Positions 18,619 through 26,997 of a stretch of 64,000 nt of DNA are shown here, one piece after another; position 1 is the stretch's first letter; every line of letters starts with the position of its first letter. Below the pieces are notes generated by a model that saw only the letters and a list, made by a program, of their open reading frames with translations, was not told the origin of the DNA and made no database searches. This DNA comes from Acidovorax sp. sic0104 (GTDB lineage Bacteria > Pseudomonadota > Gammaproteobacteria > Burkholderiales > Burkholderiaceae_C): positions 124,001-188,000 of the forward strand of contig NZ_JAHUWH010000008.1 of assembly GCF_019219095.1 (NCBI RefSeq). Reading direction: 5' to 3'. Both the position numbers and the translations under genes were made by a program.

Positions 18619-19188
18619 GTGCCCCACGAGCCGCCTGTTGACCTTGACTACGAAGCCACGCTGGCCGCCTGCGCCGCGGGCGACCGCCAGGCCATGCGCA
18701 GGCTCTATGAACACGAAGGCGCCCGGCTGCTGGGCGTGGCGCTGCGCATCGTGCGGCAGCGCGCCCTGGCGGAGGACATCGTGCACGACGCCTGCCTGAA
18801 CATCTGGACCCGCGCCGCCAGCTTCGACGCCCAGCGCGGCAGCGCGCGTGGCTGGATCTACAGTGTGGTGCGCAACCTGGCGCTCAACGCCGTGCGCGAT
18901 GCGGGCCGCCATGTCGACGTGGACGATGACACCACCCAAGCCGTGCAGGACGAACAGGCCGCGCTCGCGCACCGCGAAGTGGCCGAGGCCTTCGAGCTGA
19001 ACGCCAGCCTGGGCCGCCTTCAGCATTGCCTGGAAGCGCTGGACCCCGCACGCCGCAGCTGCGTGCTGCACGCTTATGTGGACGGCTGCTCCCACGGCGA
19101 GATCGCCGAGCGCCTGGGCGCACCGCTGGGCACCGTCAAGGCCTGGATACGGCGCAGCCTCGCCTCGCTGCGGGAGTGCATGGCATGA
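18619..19188 (+). CDS. ECF-family RNA polymerase sigma factor (SigK-like)
   Basis: A 189-residue sigma-70 family factor. Region 2 is AGDRQAMRRLYEHEGARLLG, RQRALAEDIVHDACLNIW and GWIYSVVRNLALNAVR. Region 4 is LDPARRSCVLHAYVDGCSHG with the helix-turn-helix EIAERLGAPLGTVKAWIRRS. The stop overlaps the start of the next gene by 4 bp (ATGA), a typical sigma/anti-sigma arrangement. The start is uncertain: I use GTG at 18619, but in-frame GTGs at 18553 and 18529 are possible and no ribosome-binding site stands out. Confidence 0.9.
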   Translation: MPHEPPVDLDYEATLAACAAGDRQAMRRLYEHEGARLLGVALRIVRQRALAEDIVHDACLNIWTRAASFDAQRGSARGWIYSVVRNLALNAVRDAGRHVDVDDDTTQAVQDEQAALAHREVAEAFELNASLGRLQHCLEALDPARRSCVLHAYVDGCSHGEIAERLGAPLGTVKAWIRRSLASLRECMA

Positions 19189-19958
19189 CCGAGCCCACGC
19201 GCACCGCGGCCCCCCCTCTGCCGCCGCAGGACGACGACGCCCTGGCGGGCGAGTACGTGCTGGGCACCCTGCCCGCCGCCACGCGCCATGCGCTGGAGCA
19301 GCGCCTGCCCGCCGACCCAGCGCTGCAGCGCGCCGTGCTCGCCTGGGAGTCGCGTCTGCACCCCTTGACCCAGCTGGCGGAGCCCGTGGCGCCGTCGCCT
19401 CGCCTCTGGGAACGCATTGATGCATCCCTGCAGGCCGTCCGCCCCGGCACCGTGGCGGCCCCTGCCACGACCGGCACTGTGCGCACGAAACCCATCCAAT
19501 CCGCATCGGCCTGGTGGAACCACCTGGGCCTGTGGCGCGCGCTGGCCGGATCGGGCTTTGCGATGGCCGCCGTGCTGGCCGCAGTGCTCGTCACCCGCAC
19601 CGCCCCGCAGGTCGCGCCCACGCAGTTCATGGTGGTGCTGGTGGCACCGCAGGACAAGGCGCCGGGCTGGGTGGTGCAGGCCAGCTCGCCGCGCACCCTC
19701 AGCCTCATCCCGCTGGGCGTGGCCGAAGTGCCTGCCGGCAAGGCGCTCGAATTCTGGACCAAGGCCGACGGCTGGAGCGGCCCTGTTTCCCTGGGCCTGG
19801 TGCAGCCCGGCCAGCCGCTGCAGCTGCAGCTCGACAAACTCCCGCCGCTGCAGCCCAACCAGCTCTTCGAGCTGACCCTGGAGCCCCCCACAGGCTCGCC
19901 CATCGGCAAGCCCACCGGCCCTATCCAGTTCATCGGCCGCGCGGTCAAGGTGCTCTGA
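19185..19958 (+). CDS. anti-sigma factor, RskA/anti-sigma-K type
   Basis: A 257-residue single-pass membrane protein. The N-terminal cytoplasmic part (LAGEYVLGTLPAATRHALEQRLPADP) resembles the anti-sigma domain. A membrane helix follows (GFAMAAVLAAVLV, about residues 126-138). The periplasmic part is an RskA-like domain with MVVLVAPQDKAPGWVVQAS, LIPLGVAEVPAGKALEFWT and PTGPIQFIGRAV. It is translationally coupled to the sigma gene (ATGA at 19185-19188) and should hold it inactive at the membrane. The inducing signal is unknown. Confidence 0.88.
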   Translation: MTEPTRTAAPPLPPQDDDALAGEYVLGTLPAATRHALEQRLPADPALQRAVLAWESRLHPLTQLAEPVAPSPRLWERIDASLQAVRPGTVAAPATTGTVRTKPIQSASAWWNHLGLWRALAGSGFAMAAVLAAVLVTRTAPQVAPTQFMVVLVAPQDKAPGWVVQASSPRTLSLIPLGVAEVPAGKALEFWTKADGWSGPVSLGLVQPGQPLQLQLDKLPPLQPNQLFELTLEPPTGSPIGKPTGPIQFIGRAVKVL

Positions 19959-20045
19959 ATCTCGGCGTGGCGTCACTGGTCGCCCGGCACTGGGGCGACA
20001 AGCACCGCTCGTTCCGCGACCTCCGCACAGGCACGCTCCACGCCA

Positions 20046-20124
20046 GAGCACCCGCGGAACTGGCTCCGCCAGGCCACGGGGTGCGTCCCCCTCTGGGGGA
20101 AGCCGCGCAGTGGCTCAGGGGGCT
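20046..20124 (-). repeat. ~90-bp hairpin repeat (CCCCCTGAG...GGTTCCACGG family), copy 1
   Basis: Read on the minus strand it goes CCCCCTGAGCCACTGCGCGG, CTTCCCCCAGAGGGGGACGC, then a GTGGCCTGGCGGAGCCAGTT segment and CCGCGGGTGC. It has two internal stems (CCCCCAGAGGGGG and CTGGCGGAGCCAG). It begins at the stop codon of cynS and lies between the convergent anti-sigma and cyanase genes. Other copies are at 48480, 56577, 58096 and 59211. Confidence 0.8.
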
Positions 20125-20566
20125 AGTACTGTTTATACGGCAAGAATTTCCCTGACAGCACCACGTTCACGCGGTCGCCCTTGGGGTCGGCCTCGCGCTG
20201 TATGTCCATGCTGAAATCGATGGCACTCATGATGCCGTCGCCGAACTCCTCGTGGATCAGCTCCTTGATCGTGGTGCCGTACACGCTCACCACCTCGTAC
20301 CAGCGGTAGATCAGCGGGTCGGTCGGCACGGGCGTGGGCAGCGAACCTTTGTACGGTACGACCTGCAGCCACTTCTGCTCCTCGGCCGTGAGCCCGAAGA
20401 TCTTGCCCAGCACCTTGGCCTGCTCGGGCGTGGCGGTCATCTGGCCCAGGCACAGCGCGGTGGTCCATTCCTTGGACTGGCCTACCTTCTTGGCGATGGC
20501 GTGCCACTGCAGGCCTTTGGCGACCTTGGTGCTGATGATCTTTTCGGTGACGTCGGTGCGGTTCAT
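20123..20566 (-). CDS. cynS: cyanate hydratase (cyanase)
   Basis: A 147-residue enzyme that converts cyanate and bicarbonate to ammonia and CO2. The catalytic triad typical of cyanase is present: Arg88 and Glu91 in YRWYEVVSVYG and Ser114 in GIMSAIDFSM. The N-terminal helical domain (KGLQWHAIAKKVGQSKEWTTA) and the C-terminal DRVNVVLSGKFLPYKQY are typical. The start is supported by GAGGAGA just upstream of the ATG at 20566. No carbonic anhydrase (cynT) or cynR regulator is adjacent. The gene stands alone between two plus-strand units. Confidence 0.96.
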   Translation of the reverse strand: MNRTDVTEKIISTKVAKGLQWHAIAKKVGQSKEWTTALCLGQMTATPEQAKVLGKIFGLTAEEQKWLQVVPYKGSLPTPVPTDPLIYRWYEVVSVYGTTIKELIHEEFGDGIMSAIDFSMDIQREADPKGDRVNVVLSGKFLPYKQY

Positions 20567-20698
20567 GCGGTCTCCTCAGGGGGGATGAAGGGGCTGAAAA
20601 GGGTACGCCCAGCCACAAGCAATGCCCATGCCCGCACGCCGCACGGCCCTGCAGCGCAGATGCTGGCGGCCGCCGGGATGACGCCTCACAATAGGCGC

Positions 20699-21559
20699 AT
20701 GCAGACCACACCTTCGTCCCCCGCCCAAGGCATCGCCGACGCGCCGCGAGAGCCCTCCCCCTGGCGCCCGCCGCACCTGTCGCAGCGCTGGTGGCCGGTG
20801 TTCCTGCGCAACCTGCTGGTGTGGCGCAAGCTGGCCATCCCCAGCCTGGTGGGCAACATCGCCGAGCCGCTGATGTGGCTGGTGGCCTTCGGATACGGCA
20901 TGGGCGCGCTGGTGGGCCAGGTGAACGTGGGCGGCGCGGGGGGCACGAGCACGCAGGTGCCGTACATCCTGTTCCTGGCCAGCGGCTCGATCTGCATGAG
21001 CGCGATGAACGCGGCGAGCTTCGAGGCCCTTTACTCGGCCTTCTCGCGCATGCATGTGCAAAAGACCTGGGACGGCATCATGAACGCGCCGGTGAGCCTG
21101 GACGACGTGGTGCTGGCCGAGATGCTCTGGGCCGCTTTCAAGGCGCTGTTCACCGTGTCGGCCATCCTGTGCGTGATGCTGGCGCTGGGCATCAGCCACA
21201 GCCCCAAGCTGCTCGTGGCCTGGCCGGTCCTGCTGTTCGTGGGTGTCATGTTCTCCAGCATCGCGCTCATCTTCAACGCGCTGGCCAAGGGTTACGACTT
21301 CTTCACCTACTACTTCACGCTGGTGCTCACGCCGATGATGTTCCTCTCGGGCGTGTTCTTCCCGCGCGAGCAGCTGCCACCCTTGGTACGCGCCATCTCG
21401 GACTGGCTGCCGCTGACCAACGCGGTGGAGCTGGTACGCCCCCTCTTCATGGACCAGTGGCCTGCCCACCCCTGGCGCCACGGCCTGATGCTCGTGGTGA
21501 CCACCGTGGCCGCCTTCTGGGTGGCGCTGGCGCTCACCCGCAAGCGCTTCAAGGCATGA
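20699..21559 (+). CDS. nodJ: ABC-2 type exporter permease, NodJ-like
   Basis: A 286-residue integral membrane protein with about six helices. It shows the NodJ/DrrB signature: VFLRNLLVWRKLAIPSLVGN, PLMWLVAFGYGMGALVG, YILFLASGSICMSAMNAASF, RMHVQKTWDGIMNAPVSLDD, LTPMMFLSGVFFPREQLP and WLPLTNAVELVRPLF. It is the expected partner of the NodI-type ATPase at 15296-16234. That gene is on the same strand 4.5 kb upstream, with purT, DUF3455, the sigma pair and cynS in between. A short PNPOx-like gene follows 22 bp downstream. Confidence 0.9.
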   Translation: MQTTPSSPAQGIADAPREPSPWRPPHLSQRWWPVFLRNLLVWRKLAIPSLVGNIAEPLMWLVAFGYGMGALVGQVNVGGAGGTSTQVPYILFLASGSICMSAMNAASFEALYSAFSRMHVQKTWDGIMNAPVSLDDVVLAEMLWAAFKALFTVSAILCVMLALGISHSPKLLVAWPVLLFVGVMFSSIALIFNALAKGYDFFTYYFTLVLTPMMFLSGVFFPREQLPPLVRAISDWLPLTNAVELVRPLFMDQWPAHPWRHGLMLVVTTVAAFWVALALTRKRFKA

Positions 21560-21581
21560 CCACCGTGTGGCAGCCCCGCCC

Positions 21582-22073
21582 ATGACACTGCAGCTCGACC
21601 CCGACCGCATCGCGATGGTGGCCAAGGGTGTCTCGGCCATCGTCGCATCCTGCAGCCTGGCGCTACAGCCCAGCGTGATGCGCGCGGTCGGCAGCCGCAT
21701 CAGCGCCGACGGGCAGCAGGTCACGGTCTACCTGCGGCGCAGCCAGTCGCGCCAACTGCTTCAGGACATCACCGAGACCGGTCGGATCGCCGTGGTGTTC
21801 AGCGAGCCCGCCACCCATCGAACGCTGCAGCTCAAGGCCTCCGGCGCGGCGCAGCGCCCGGCCACCGACGACGACCTGCCCGTGCTGCAGGCGTACCTGA
21901 AGTCGATGGAGCACGAAGTGGGTCTGGTGGGCTACGGCCCGCGCTACGTAGGGGCCATGCTGGCCGCTCCGCTGGATGATGTGGTGGCCGTGGCCTTCAC
22001 GCCCGACGCCGCCTTCGACCAGACGCCCGGCCCCCGCGCGGGCGCATCGCTGACCGGACCGCAGGGCGCATGA
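21582..22073 (+). CDS. short pyridoxamine-phosphate-oxidase-like (flavin split-barrel) protein
   Basis: A 163-residue protein that looks like a PNPOx-type split barrel: ALQPSVMRAVGSRISADGQQ, VYLRRSQSRQLLQDITETGR, IAVVFSEPATHRTLQLKASG. The function is unknown; such proteins bind FMN, F420 or heme. Its stop overlaps the next start (ATGA at 22070-22073), so it is translationally coupled to a second PNPOx-like protein with a GAF domain. It starts 22 bp after the NodJ-type permease gene, so all three may form one operon. Confidence 0.75.
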   Translation: MTLQLDPDRIAMVAKGVSAIVASCSLALQPSVMRAVGSRISADGQQVTVYLRRSQSRQLLQDITETGRIAVVFSEPATHRTLQLKASGAAQRPATDDDLPVLQAYLKSMEHEVGLVGYGPRYVGAMLAAPLDDVVAVAFTPDAAFDQTPGPRAGASLTGPQGA

Positions 22074-23431
22074 CAAACCCCCACGGCCTGTCGCTGCAAG
22101 CGATCCGCCCCTGCCTGGAGGGCGCCATCCCGGCCATCATGGCCACCTGCGATGCCGACGGCACGCCCAACGTGGCCTACATCTCGCAGGCGGTGTATGT
22201 GGACGAGGCGCATGTCGCGCTCTCCTTCCAGTTCTTCAACAAGACCCGCCAGAATATCCTGTGCAACCCGCGCGCGGCGTTGCTGGTGCTGGACCCGCGC
22301 ACGGCCGCGTTCTACCGGCTGCACCTGTACTACGAACGCACCGAAGACCACGGGCCAGTGTTCGAGAGCATGCGCGCACAGCTGGCAGGCATTGCGTCCC
22401 ATGCGGGCATGGCGGGAGTCTTCGAGCTCAAGGGCTCGGACATCCACCGGGTGGAGCGCATCGAAGCCGTGTCGGGCGACACCCTGCCGCCACCGCCGCA
22501 AAGCCCCGGGCTGCTGCACGCTCTGCGCCTGGGCAGCGAACGCATGTCCCGCTGCATGGGGCTAGACGACTTGCTGGCCTGCACCCTGGCCACCCTGCGC
22601 GACCCGCTGGACATCGCGCACGCGATGGTGCTGATGCTCGACGCAACGGCCGAGCAGCTCTACACCGTGGCAAGCCACGGATACGCGACCTCGGGCGTGG
22701 GCTCGGAGATCAGGCTGGGCCAGGGCGTGATCGGCGTGGCCGCGCAGGAGCGCACGCCGGTGCGCATCAGCCACGTGACCAATGCAGCACGTTACAGCCA
22801 TGCGATCCGCCACAGCCTGGACACGCACGGAGATGCAGGCGCCGCCATGCAGCGCGGCCTGGACATTCCGTACCCCGGCCTACCGGAGCCCCACAGCCAG
22901 ATCGCCGTTCCGCTGGTGTCGGCAGGACGCCTGCTGGGCGTGCTGTTTGCCGAAAGCCCCGAGGACATGCGCTTCGGCTTCGAGGAAGAGGACCTGCTGG
23001 TGGCCCTGGCCGGGCATCTGGCAGCCGCCATCGACCTGCTGCAGGCCGCGCCCGATGCGCCCGCAGAGCCTCCACCGGCAGCGGCCCAGCCCCCGGCACC
23101 GCACGGCGCGGCACTGCGCGTGCGCCACTTCGCCGCCAACGACAGCGTGTTCATCAACGACGACTACCTGATCAAAGGCGTGGCCGGCGCCATCTTCTGC
23201 AAGCTGCTGCGCGACCACCTGGCCAGCGGCCGCGTGGACTTCAGCAATCGCGAACTGCGCCTGGACCCGGCCCTCAAGCTCCCCGACGTGGCCGACAACC
23301 TGGAGGCGCGCCTGTTGCTGCTGCAGCGGCGGCTGCTGGAGAACAGCCCGCACATCCGCATCGAGAAGACGGGCCGCGGCCGCTTTCGCCTGCACCTGCA
23401 GCGCCCCGTGGTACTGGACGCCACCCGGTAG
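22070..23431 (+). CDS. PNPOx-like plus GAF domain protein
   Basis: A 453-residue multidomain protein. The N-terminal PNPOx-like barrel (about 5-140) has GAIPAIMATCDADGTPNVAYI, V-A-L-S-F-Q-F-F-N-K-T-R-Q-N and DPRTAAFYRLHLYYERTEDHG. A GAF sensor domain follows (about 165-330; ATAEQLYTVASHGYA, LGQGVIGVAAQERTPVRISHV, IAVPLVSAGRLLGVLFAESP). After a proline/alanine linker there is a C-terminal ~100-residue region (NDSVFINDDYLIKGVAGAIF, RRLLENSPHIRIEKTGRGRF) that may be a winged-helix DNA-binding domain. A flavin- or redox-sensing regulator is plausible but unproven. Confidence 0.8.
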   Translation: MTNPHGLSLQAIRPCLEGAIPAIMATCDADGTPNVAYISQAVYVDEAHVALSFQFFNKTRQNILCNPRAALLVLDPRTAAFYRLHLYYERTEDHGPVFESMRAQLAGIASHAGMAGVFELKGSDIHRVERIEAVSGDTLPPPPQSPGLLHALRLGSERMSRCMGLDDLLACTLATLRDPLDIAHAMVLMLDATAEQLYTVASHGYATSGVGSEIRLGQGVIGVAAQERTPVRISHVTNAARYSHAIRHSLDTHGDAGAAMQRGLDIPYPGLPEPHSQIAVPLVSAGRLLGVLFAESPEDMRFGFEEEDLLVALAGHLAAAIDLLQAAPDAPAEPPPAAAQPPAPHGAALRVRHFAANDSVFINDDYLIKGVAGAIFCKLLRDHLASGRVDFSNRELRLDPALKLPDVADNLEARLLLLQRRLLENSPHIRIEKTGRGRFRLHLQRPVVLDATR

Positions 23432-23457
23432 CGCCGCCCCCTCGCCGCAGCGGCGTG

Positions 23458-24195
23458 TCAGTGCACCAGGCCGGGCAGCGGCGGCAGGCCCAGGCTGCGC
23501 ATGAGCTTGGCCCACTCGACCTGTGTGAGATGGGGCTGCACGTGGGCCAGCACGGCGGCCAGCACCGGGGCGGGGGCGTGCTGCTGCATGTCAGACAACA
23601 TGACAGTGCGCTCGGCCGGGGACATGAAGGGCACCAGCCAGCGCGCGGTGGCCATCATTTCGTCGGGCGGGATGGAGGCCACGAGCGCATCGTGGATGCG
23701 CACCAGTTCCTCATCGCTGTAGTGCGCCCACAGCACGCGGTTGTGCGCGGTTTCTTCCTCGTGCATGTGCTCGAAGTTGTGCGCGATGAACAGCGCGAGC
23801 TGCCGGTACAGCGCCTGCGCGGTGGCAGGACGGGCGGCGCGGGCGCAAGCCAGCAGGTGCGACACGCCTTCGGCCAGTGCCGATATCGCTTCCTCGTGTT
23901 CGGCATGCTCGGCCTCCACGTCCGCGCACGCGCCCGGCTCGCGCGCTTCCATGGCGGCGTGCACGAACTGGTTTTCGTGGCGCAGGTGCGAGCGGCAGAA
24001 GTCCAGCATCTGCATGACGCGGTCGCAGGTGTGTGCGAACTCCAGGTCGTCGTCCACATCCATGCGGCCCAGGCCCAGCAGCGTGTCGGCCATGTAGGCG
24101 CGCAGGGCCTTGTGGATGCCGGCGTACATGTCCATGCGGGGGGCAGCGGGCTGGGCGCTGGCCAGGGCGGCAATTTCACGGGGGTCGATCTTCAT
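23458..24195 (-). CDS. hemerythrin-like (HHE) domain protein
   Basis: A 245-residue protein with a hemerythrin/HHE cation-binding four-helix bundle. Likely iron ligands are visible as H in MYAGIHKALRAYM, H-x3-E in CRSHLRHENQFVHAAM, H-x3-E in AEHAEHEEAI and H-x4-E in AHNFEHMHEEETAHN. The C-terminal ~70 residues (SIPPDEMMATARWLVPFMSP, LTQVEWAKLMRSLGLPPLPG) form an extra helical part seen in a subset of these proteins. It may bind O2 or NO, or be involved in iron-sulfur repair. It is a single gene, convergent with the GAF protein. Confidence 0.85.
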   Translation of the reverse strand: MKIDPREIAALASAQPAAPRMDMYAGIHKALRAYMADTLLGLGRMDVDDDLEFAHTCDRVMQMLDFCRSHLRHENQFVHAAMEAREPGACADVEAEHAEHEEAISALAEGVSHLLACARAARPATAQALYRQLALFIAHNFEHMHEEETAHNRVLWAHYSDEELVRIHDALVASIPPDEMMATARWLVPFMSPAERTVMLSDMQQHAPAPVLAAVLAHVQPHLTQVEWAKLMRSLGLPPLPGLVH

Positions 24196-24349
24196 GAGGT
24201 TGTTCTCTCTTCCAGGCCGGGTGCACCATGCACCCGCTTCCTTGAAATCAAGTCTATGAATCGCCCGTATCGCCGGCTGTTAAAAAATCCTTAAACGAAC
24301 CCTCAGCCATCCTTAACCAACGCATTCGTGCGGTGCACCGTGAAATACG

Positions 24350-25939
24350 TCACGCAGCGCTGCGCAGCAGATCCACGGCTTTCTCGGCAATCATCACCGT
24401 GGGCGCATTGGTGTTGCCGCTCACGATGCGCGGCATGATGGAAGCGTCCACCACGCGCAGGCCCGACAGGCCGCGCACGCGCAGCTCGCTGTCCACCACA
24501 TCCATCGCGCCAGGCCCCATGCGGCAGGTGCCAACGGGGTGGTAGATGGTGTCCGCGTACTGGCGGATGAACTGCTCGATCTGCGCGTCGGTCTGCGCAC
24601 CGGCCGATGCGGGCAGCTCCCGCGCGCCGTACTGCGCCAGGGCTGGCTGCGCGAGGATCTCGCGCAGGCGTTTGAAGCCCCGCACCATGCGCTGCATGTC
24701 GTCGGGGTCGGACAGGAAACGCGGGTCCACCAGGGGCAGCGCCATCGGGTCCTTGCTCGCCAGCGTGACCGACCCGCGGCTCTTGGGCTGCAGCAGGCAC
24801 ACGTGGGCCGAGTAGCCGTGGCCCAGCACCGTCTTGCGGCCATGGTCCACCAGCTTGCCGATCACGAAGTGCAGTTGCAGGTCGGGCACCGCCTCGGTGA
24901 GGTCGCTCTTGATGAAGCCGCCGGCCTCGGCGAAATTGGTGGTCAGCATGCCAGTGCGGTGCCGGCGCCATTCGCCAATGCCGCGCAGCGTGTTCACGAT
25001 GCCCGTGAGAGACAGGCCGAACAGGTCCTTGAGCCCTGGCGCATCCATCACCTGCACCACATCGGGATGGTCGTGCAGGTGCGCGCCCACGCCGGGCAGG
25101 TGGTGCAACACCGGGATGCCGTGCCGCTGCAGCTGTGCACCGGGCCCCACGCCCGAAAGCATGAGCAGCTGGGGCGACAGCAGCGCGCCGGCGCTCAGCA
25201 GCACTTCACGCGCGGCCTTGACCTGGTGCAGCGCGCCGCCCTGGCGGTATTCCACGCCCACGGCACGCTGACCGTCGAACACGATGCGCGTGGCGTGCGC
25301 TCTGGTGATGACCTGCAGGTTGGGCCGTGCCAGGTGCGGCGTGAGGTAACCCTTGGCCGCGCTGTGGCGCTCTCCGTTCTTGTGCGTGACCTGGTACAGG
25401 CCCACACCTTCCTGCGTGGCGCCGTTGAAGTCGGGATTGTGCGCATGGCCGGCCTGCACCCCCGCTTCGGTGAACAGGCGGCTGAAGCGGTGGGGGCAGC
25501 GCAGGTCCGCCACGTTGAGCGGGCCGCCCTGGGCATGCCAGGCATCGGCGCCGCGCTCGTTGTGTTCGGCCTTCAGGAAGTACGGCCTGACGCCGTCCCA
25601 CCCCCAGCCTGGGTTGCCTTCACTGGCCCAGTGGTCGTAGTCGGCATGCTGGCCGCGCACATAGACCATGGCGTTGATGGAACTGGAGCCGCCCAGCACC
25701 TTGCCGCGCGGCTGGTAGCCCTGGCGGTTGTTCAGTGCGGGCTGTGGCGTGGTGTTCAAGCCCCATCCGTTGAGTTCGAACTTGGCCATGACCGCCAGGC
25801 CCGCCGGGCAGTGGATGAGCACGCTGCTGTCGGCTGGGCCCGCTTCGAGCAGGCACACGCGCACGGACGGGTCTTCGGTCAGCCGGCCTGCCAGCACCGA
25901 GCCCGCCGAGCCGCCGCCGATGACGATGTAGTCGAACAT
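24350..25939 (-). CDS. GMC-family FAD oxidoreductase (choline/alcohol dehydrogenase type)
   Basis: A 529-residue flavoprotein. The N-terminal dinucleotide fold is MFDYIVIGGGSAGSVLAGRL. The GMC signatures are GKVLGGSSSINAMVYVRG and LSAGALLSPQLLMLSGVGP. The active-site region is YHPVGTCRMGPGAMDVVDSE, and a late NTNAPTVMIAEKAVDLL closes the FAD site. It likely oxidises an alcohol; BetA-like and AlkJ-like enzymes share this architecture, so the substrate is open. It is divergent from the 3-hydroxyacyl-CoA dehydrogenase gene (129-bp gap), which suggests a role in alcohol or fatty-acid catabolism. Confidence 0.92.
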   Translation of the reverse strand: MFDYIVIGGGSAGSVLAGRLTEDPSVRVCLLEAGPADSSVLIHCPAGLAVMAKFELNGWGLNTTPQPALNNRQGYQPRGKVLGGSSSINAMVYVRGQHADYDHWASEGNPGWGWDGVRPYFLKAEHNERGADAWHAQGGPLNVADLRCPHRFSRLFTEAGVQAGHAHNPDFNGATQEGVGLYQVTHKNGERHSAAKGYLTPHLARPNLQVITRAHATRIVFDGQRAVGVEYRQGGALHQVKAAREVLLSAGALLSPQLLMLSGVGPGAQLQRHGIPVLHHLPGVGAHLHDHPDVVQVMDAPGLKDLFGLSLTGIVNTLRGIGEWRRHRTGMLTTNFAEAGGFIKSDLTEAVPDLQLHFVIGKLVDHGRKTVLGHGYSAHVCLLQPKSRGSVTLASKDPMALPLVDPRFLSDPDDMQRMVRGFKRLREILAQPALAQYGARELPASAGAQTDAQIEQFIRQYADTIYHPVGTCRMGPGAMDVVDSELRVRGLSGLRVVDASIMPRIVSGNTNAPTVMIAEKAVDLLRSAA

Positions 25940-26068
25940 GTTGTGTTGTCTCCTCCGCCATGCTGCGCAGCGGTTTGTGAACCTGGGGTGGAGGCACGAT
26001 AACCGAACGGTCGTGCGATTCGGCTTACCATCCTGTCCATCCGTTTCACTTTGAAGAGAGCTCTCTAT

Positions 26069-26917
26069 ATGACGATTCAGACCGTTGGCATCATCGGCGC
26101 GGGCACCATGGGCAACGGCATCGCGCAGGCCTGCGCGGTGTCGGGCATTGACGTGGTGATGGTCGACATCTCCGATGCTGCAGTGCAAAAAGGCCTGGCC
26201 ACCGTGGCCGGCAGCCTGGACCGCCTGATCAAGAAGGAAAAGATCAGTGCGGCCGACAAGGACGCGGCGCTGGCACGCATCAAGACCTCCACCAGCTACG
26301 ACGACCTCAAGGCCGCGCAGCTCGTCATCGAGGCCGCCACCGAGAACTACGAGCTCAAGCTCAAGATCCTCAAGCAGGTGGATGCGCTGGTGGGCCCCGA
26401 GGTGCTGATCGCATCGAACACGTCCTCGATCTCCATCACCAAGCTGGCTGCAGCGACCGGCCGTGCCGACAAGTTCATCGGCATGCACTTCTTCAACCCC
26501 GTGCCCATGATGGCGCTGGTGGAGATCATCCGTGGCCTGCAGACCAGCGACGCCACGCACGACGCCGTGAAGGCGCTGGCCGAAGCCCTGGGCAAGAGCC
26601 CCATCACCGTGAAGAACGCACCCGGCTTCGTGGTCAACCGCATCCTGGTGCCCATGATCAATGAAGCCTTCTTCGTGCTGGCCGAAGGCCTGGCCACGCC
26701 GGAGGACATCGACGCGGGCATGAAGCTCGGCTGCAACCAGCCCATCGGCCCGCTGGCGCTGGCCGACATGATCGGCCTGGATGTCTGCCTGGCGGTGATG
26801 GACGTCTACCTCACCGAGTTCGGCGACAGCAAGTACCGCCCCTGCCCGCTGCTCAAGGAAATGGTGGCGGCCGGCCGCCTGGGCCGCAAGACGGGCCGCG
26901 GGGTTTACAGCTACTGA
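26069..26917 (+). CDS. hbd: 3-hydroxybutyryl-CoA dehydrogenase
   Basis: A 282-residue NAD-dependent enzyme oxidising (S)-3-hydroxyacyl-CoA. The Rossmann motif GIIGAGTMGNGIAQACA is at the N-terminus. The catalytic region is MHFFNPVPMMALVEIIRG with the active-site His, and NAPGFVVNRILVPMINEA follows in the C-terminal domain, which ends in GRLGRKTGRGVYSY. Its length (282) matches stand-alone Hbd/PaaH enzymes. The ATG at 26069 is used because MTIQTVGIIGAG is the conserved opening. A crotonase-family gene follows in the same direction. Confidence 0.94.
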   Translation: MTIQTVGIIGAGTMGNGIAQACAVSGIDVVMVDISDAAVQKGLATVAGSLDRLIKKEKISAADKDAALARIKTSTSYDDLKAAQLVIEAATENYELKLKILKQVDALVGPEVLIASNTSSISITKLAAATGRADKFIGMHFFNPVPMMALVEIIRGLQTSDATHDAVKALAEALGKSPITVKNAPGFVVNRILVPMINEAFFVLAEGLATPEDIDAGMKLGCNQPIGPLALADMIGLDVCLAVMDVYLTEFGDSKYRPCPLLKEMVAAGRLGRKTGRGVYSY

Positions 26918-26997
26918 CATGCGCCGATGCGCTGTCCCGATGGGGACGGCGCCCCTGTGCAGTTGGGTTTTCAATCATGGGCCAAGGAGACTTGCCC

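Noticed and set aside
22261-24294. 677-codon plus-strand frame crossing from the GAF protein into the hemerythrin gene
   Set aside because: It spans two convergent real genes in the wrong frame and is Arg/Gly/Pro-rich without motifs.
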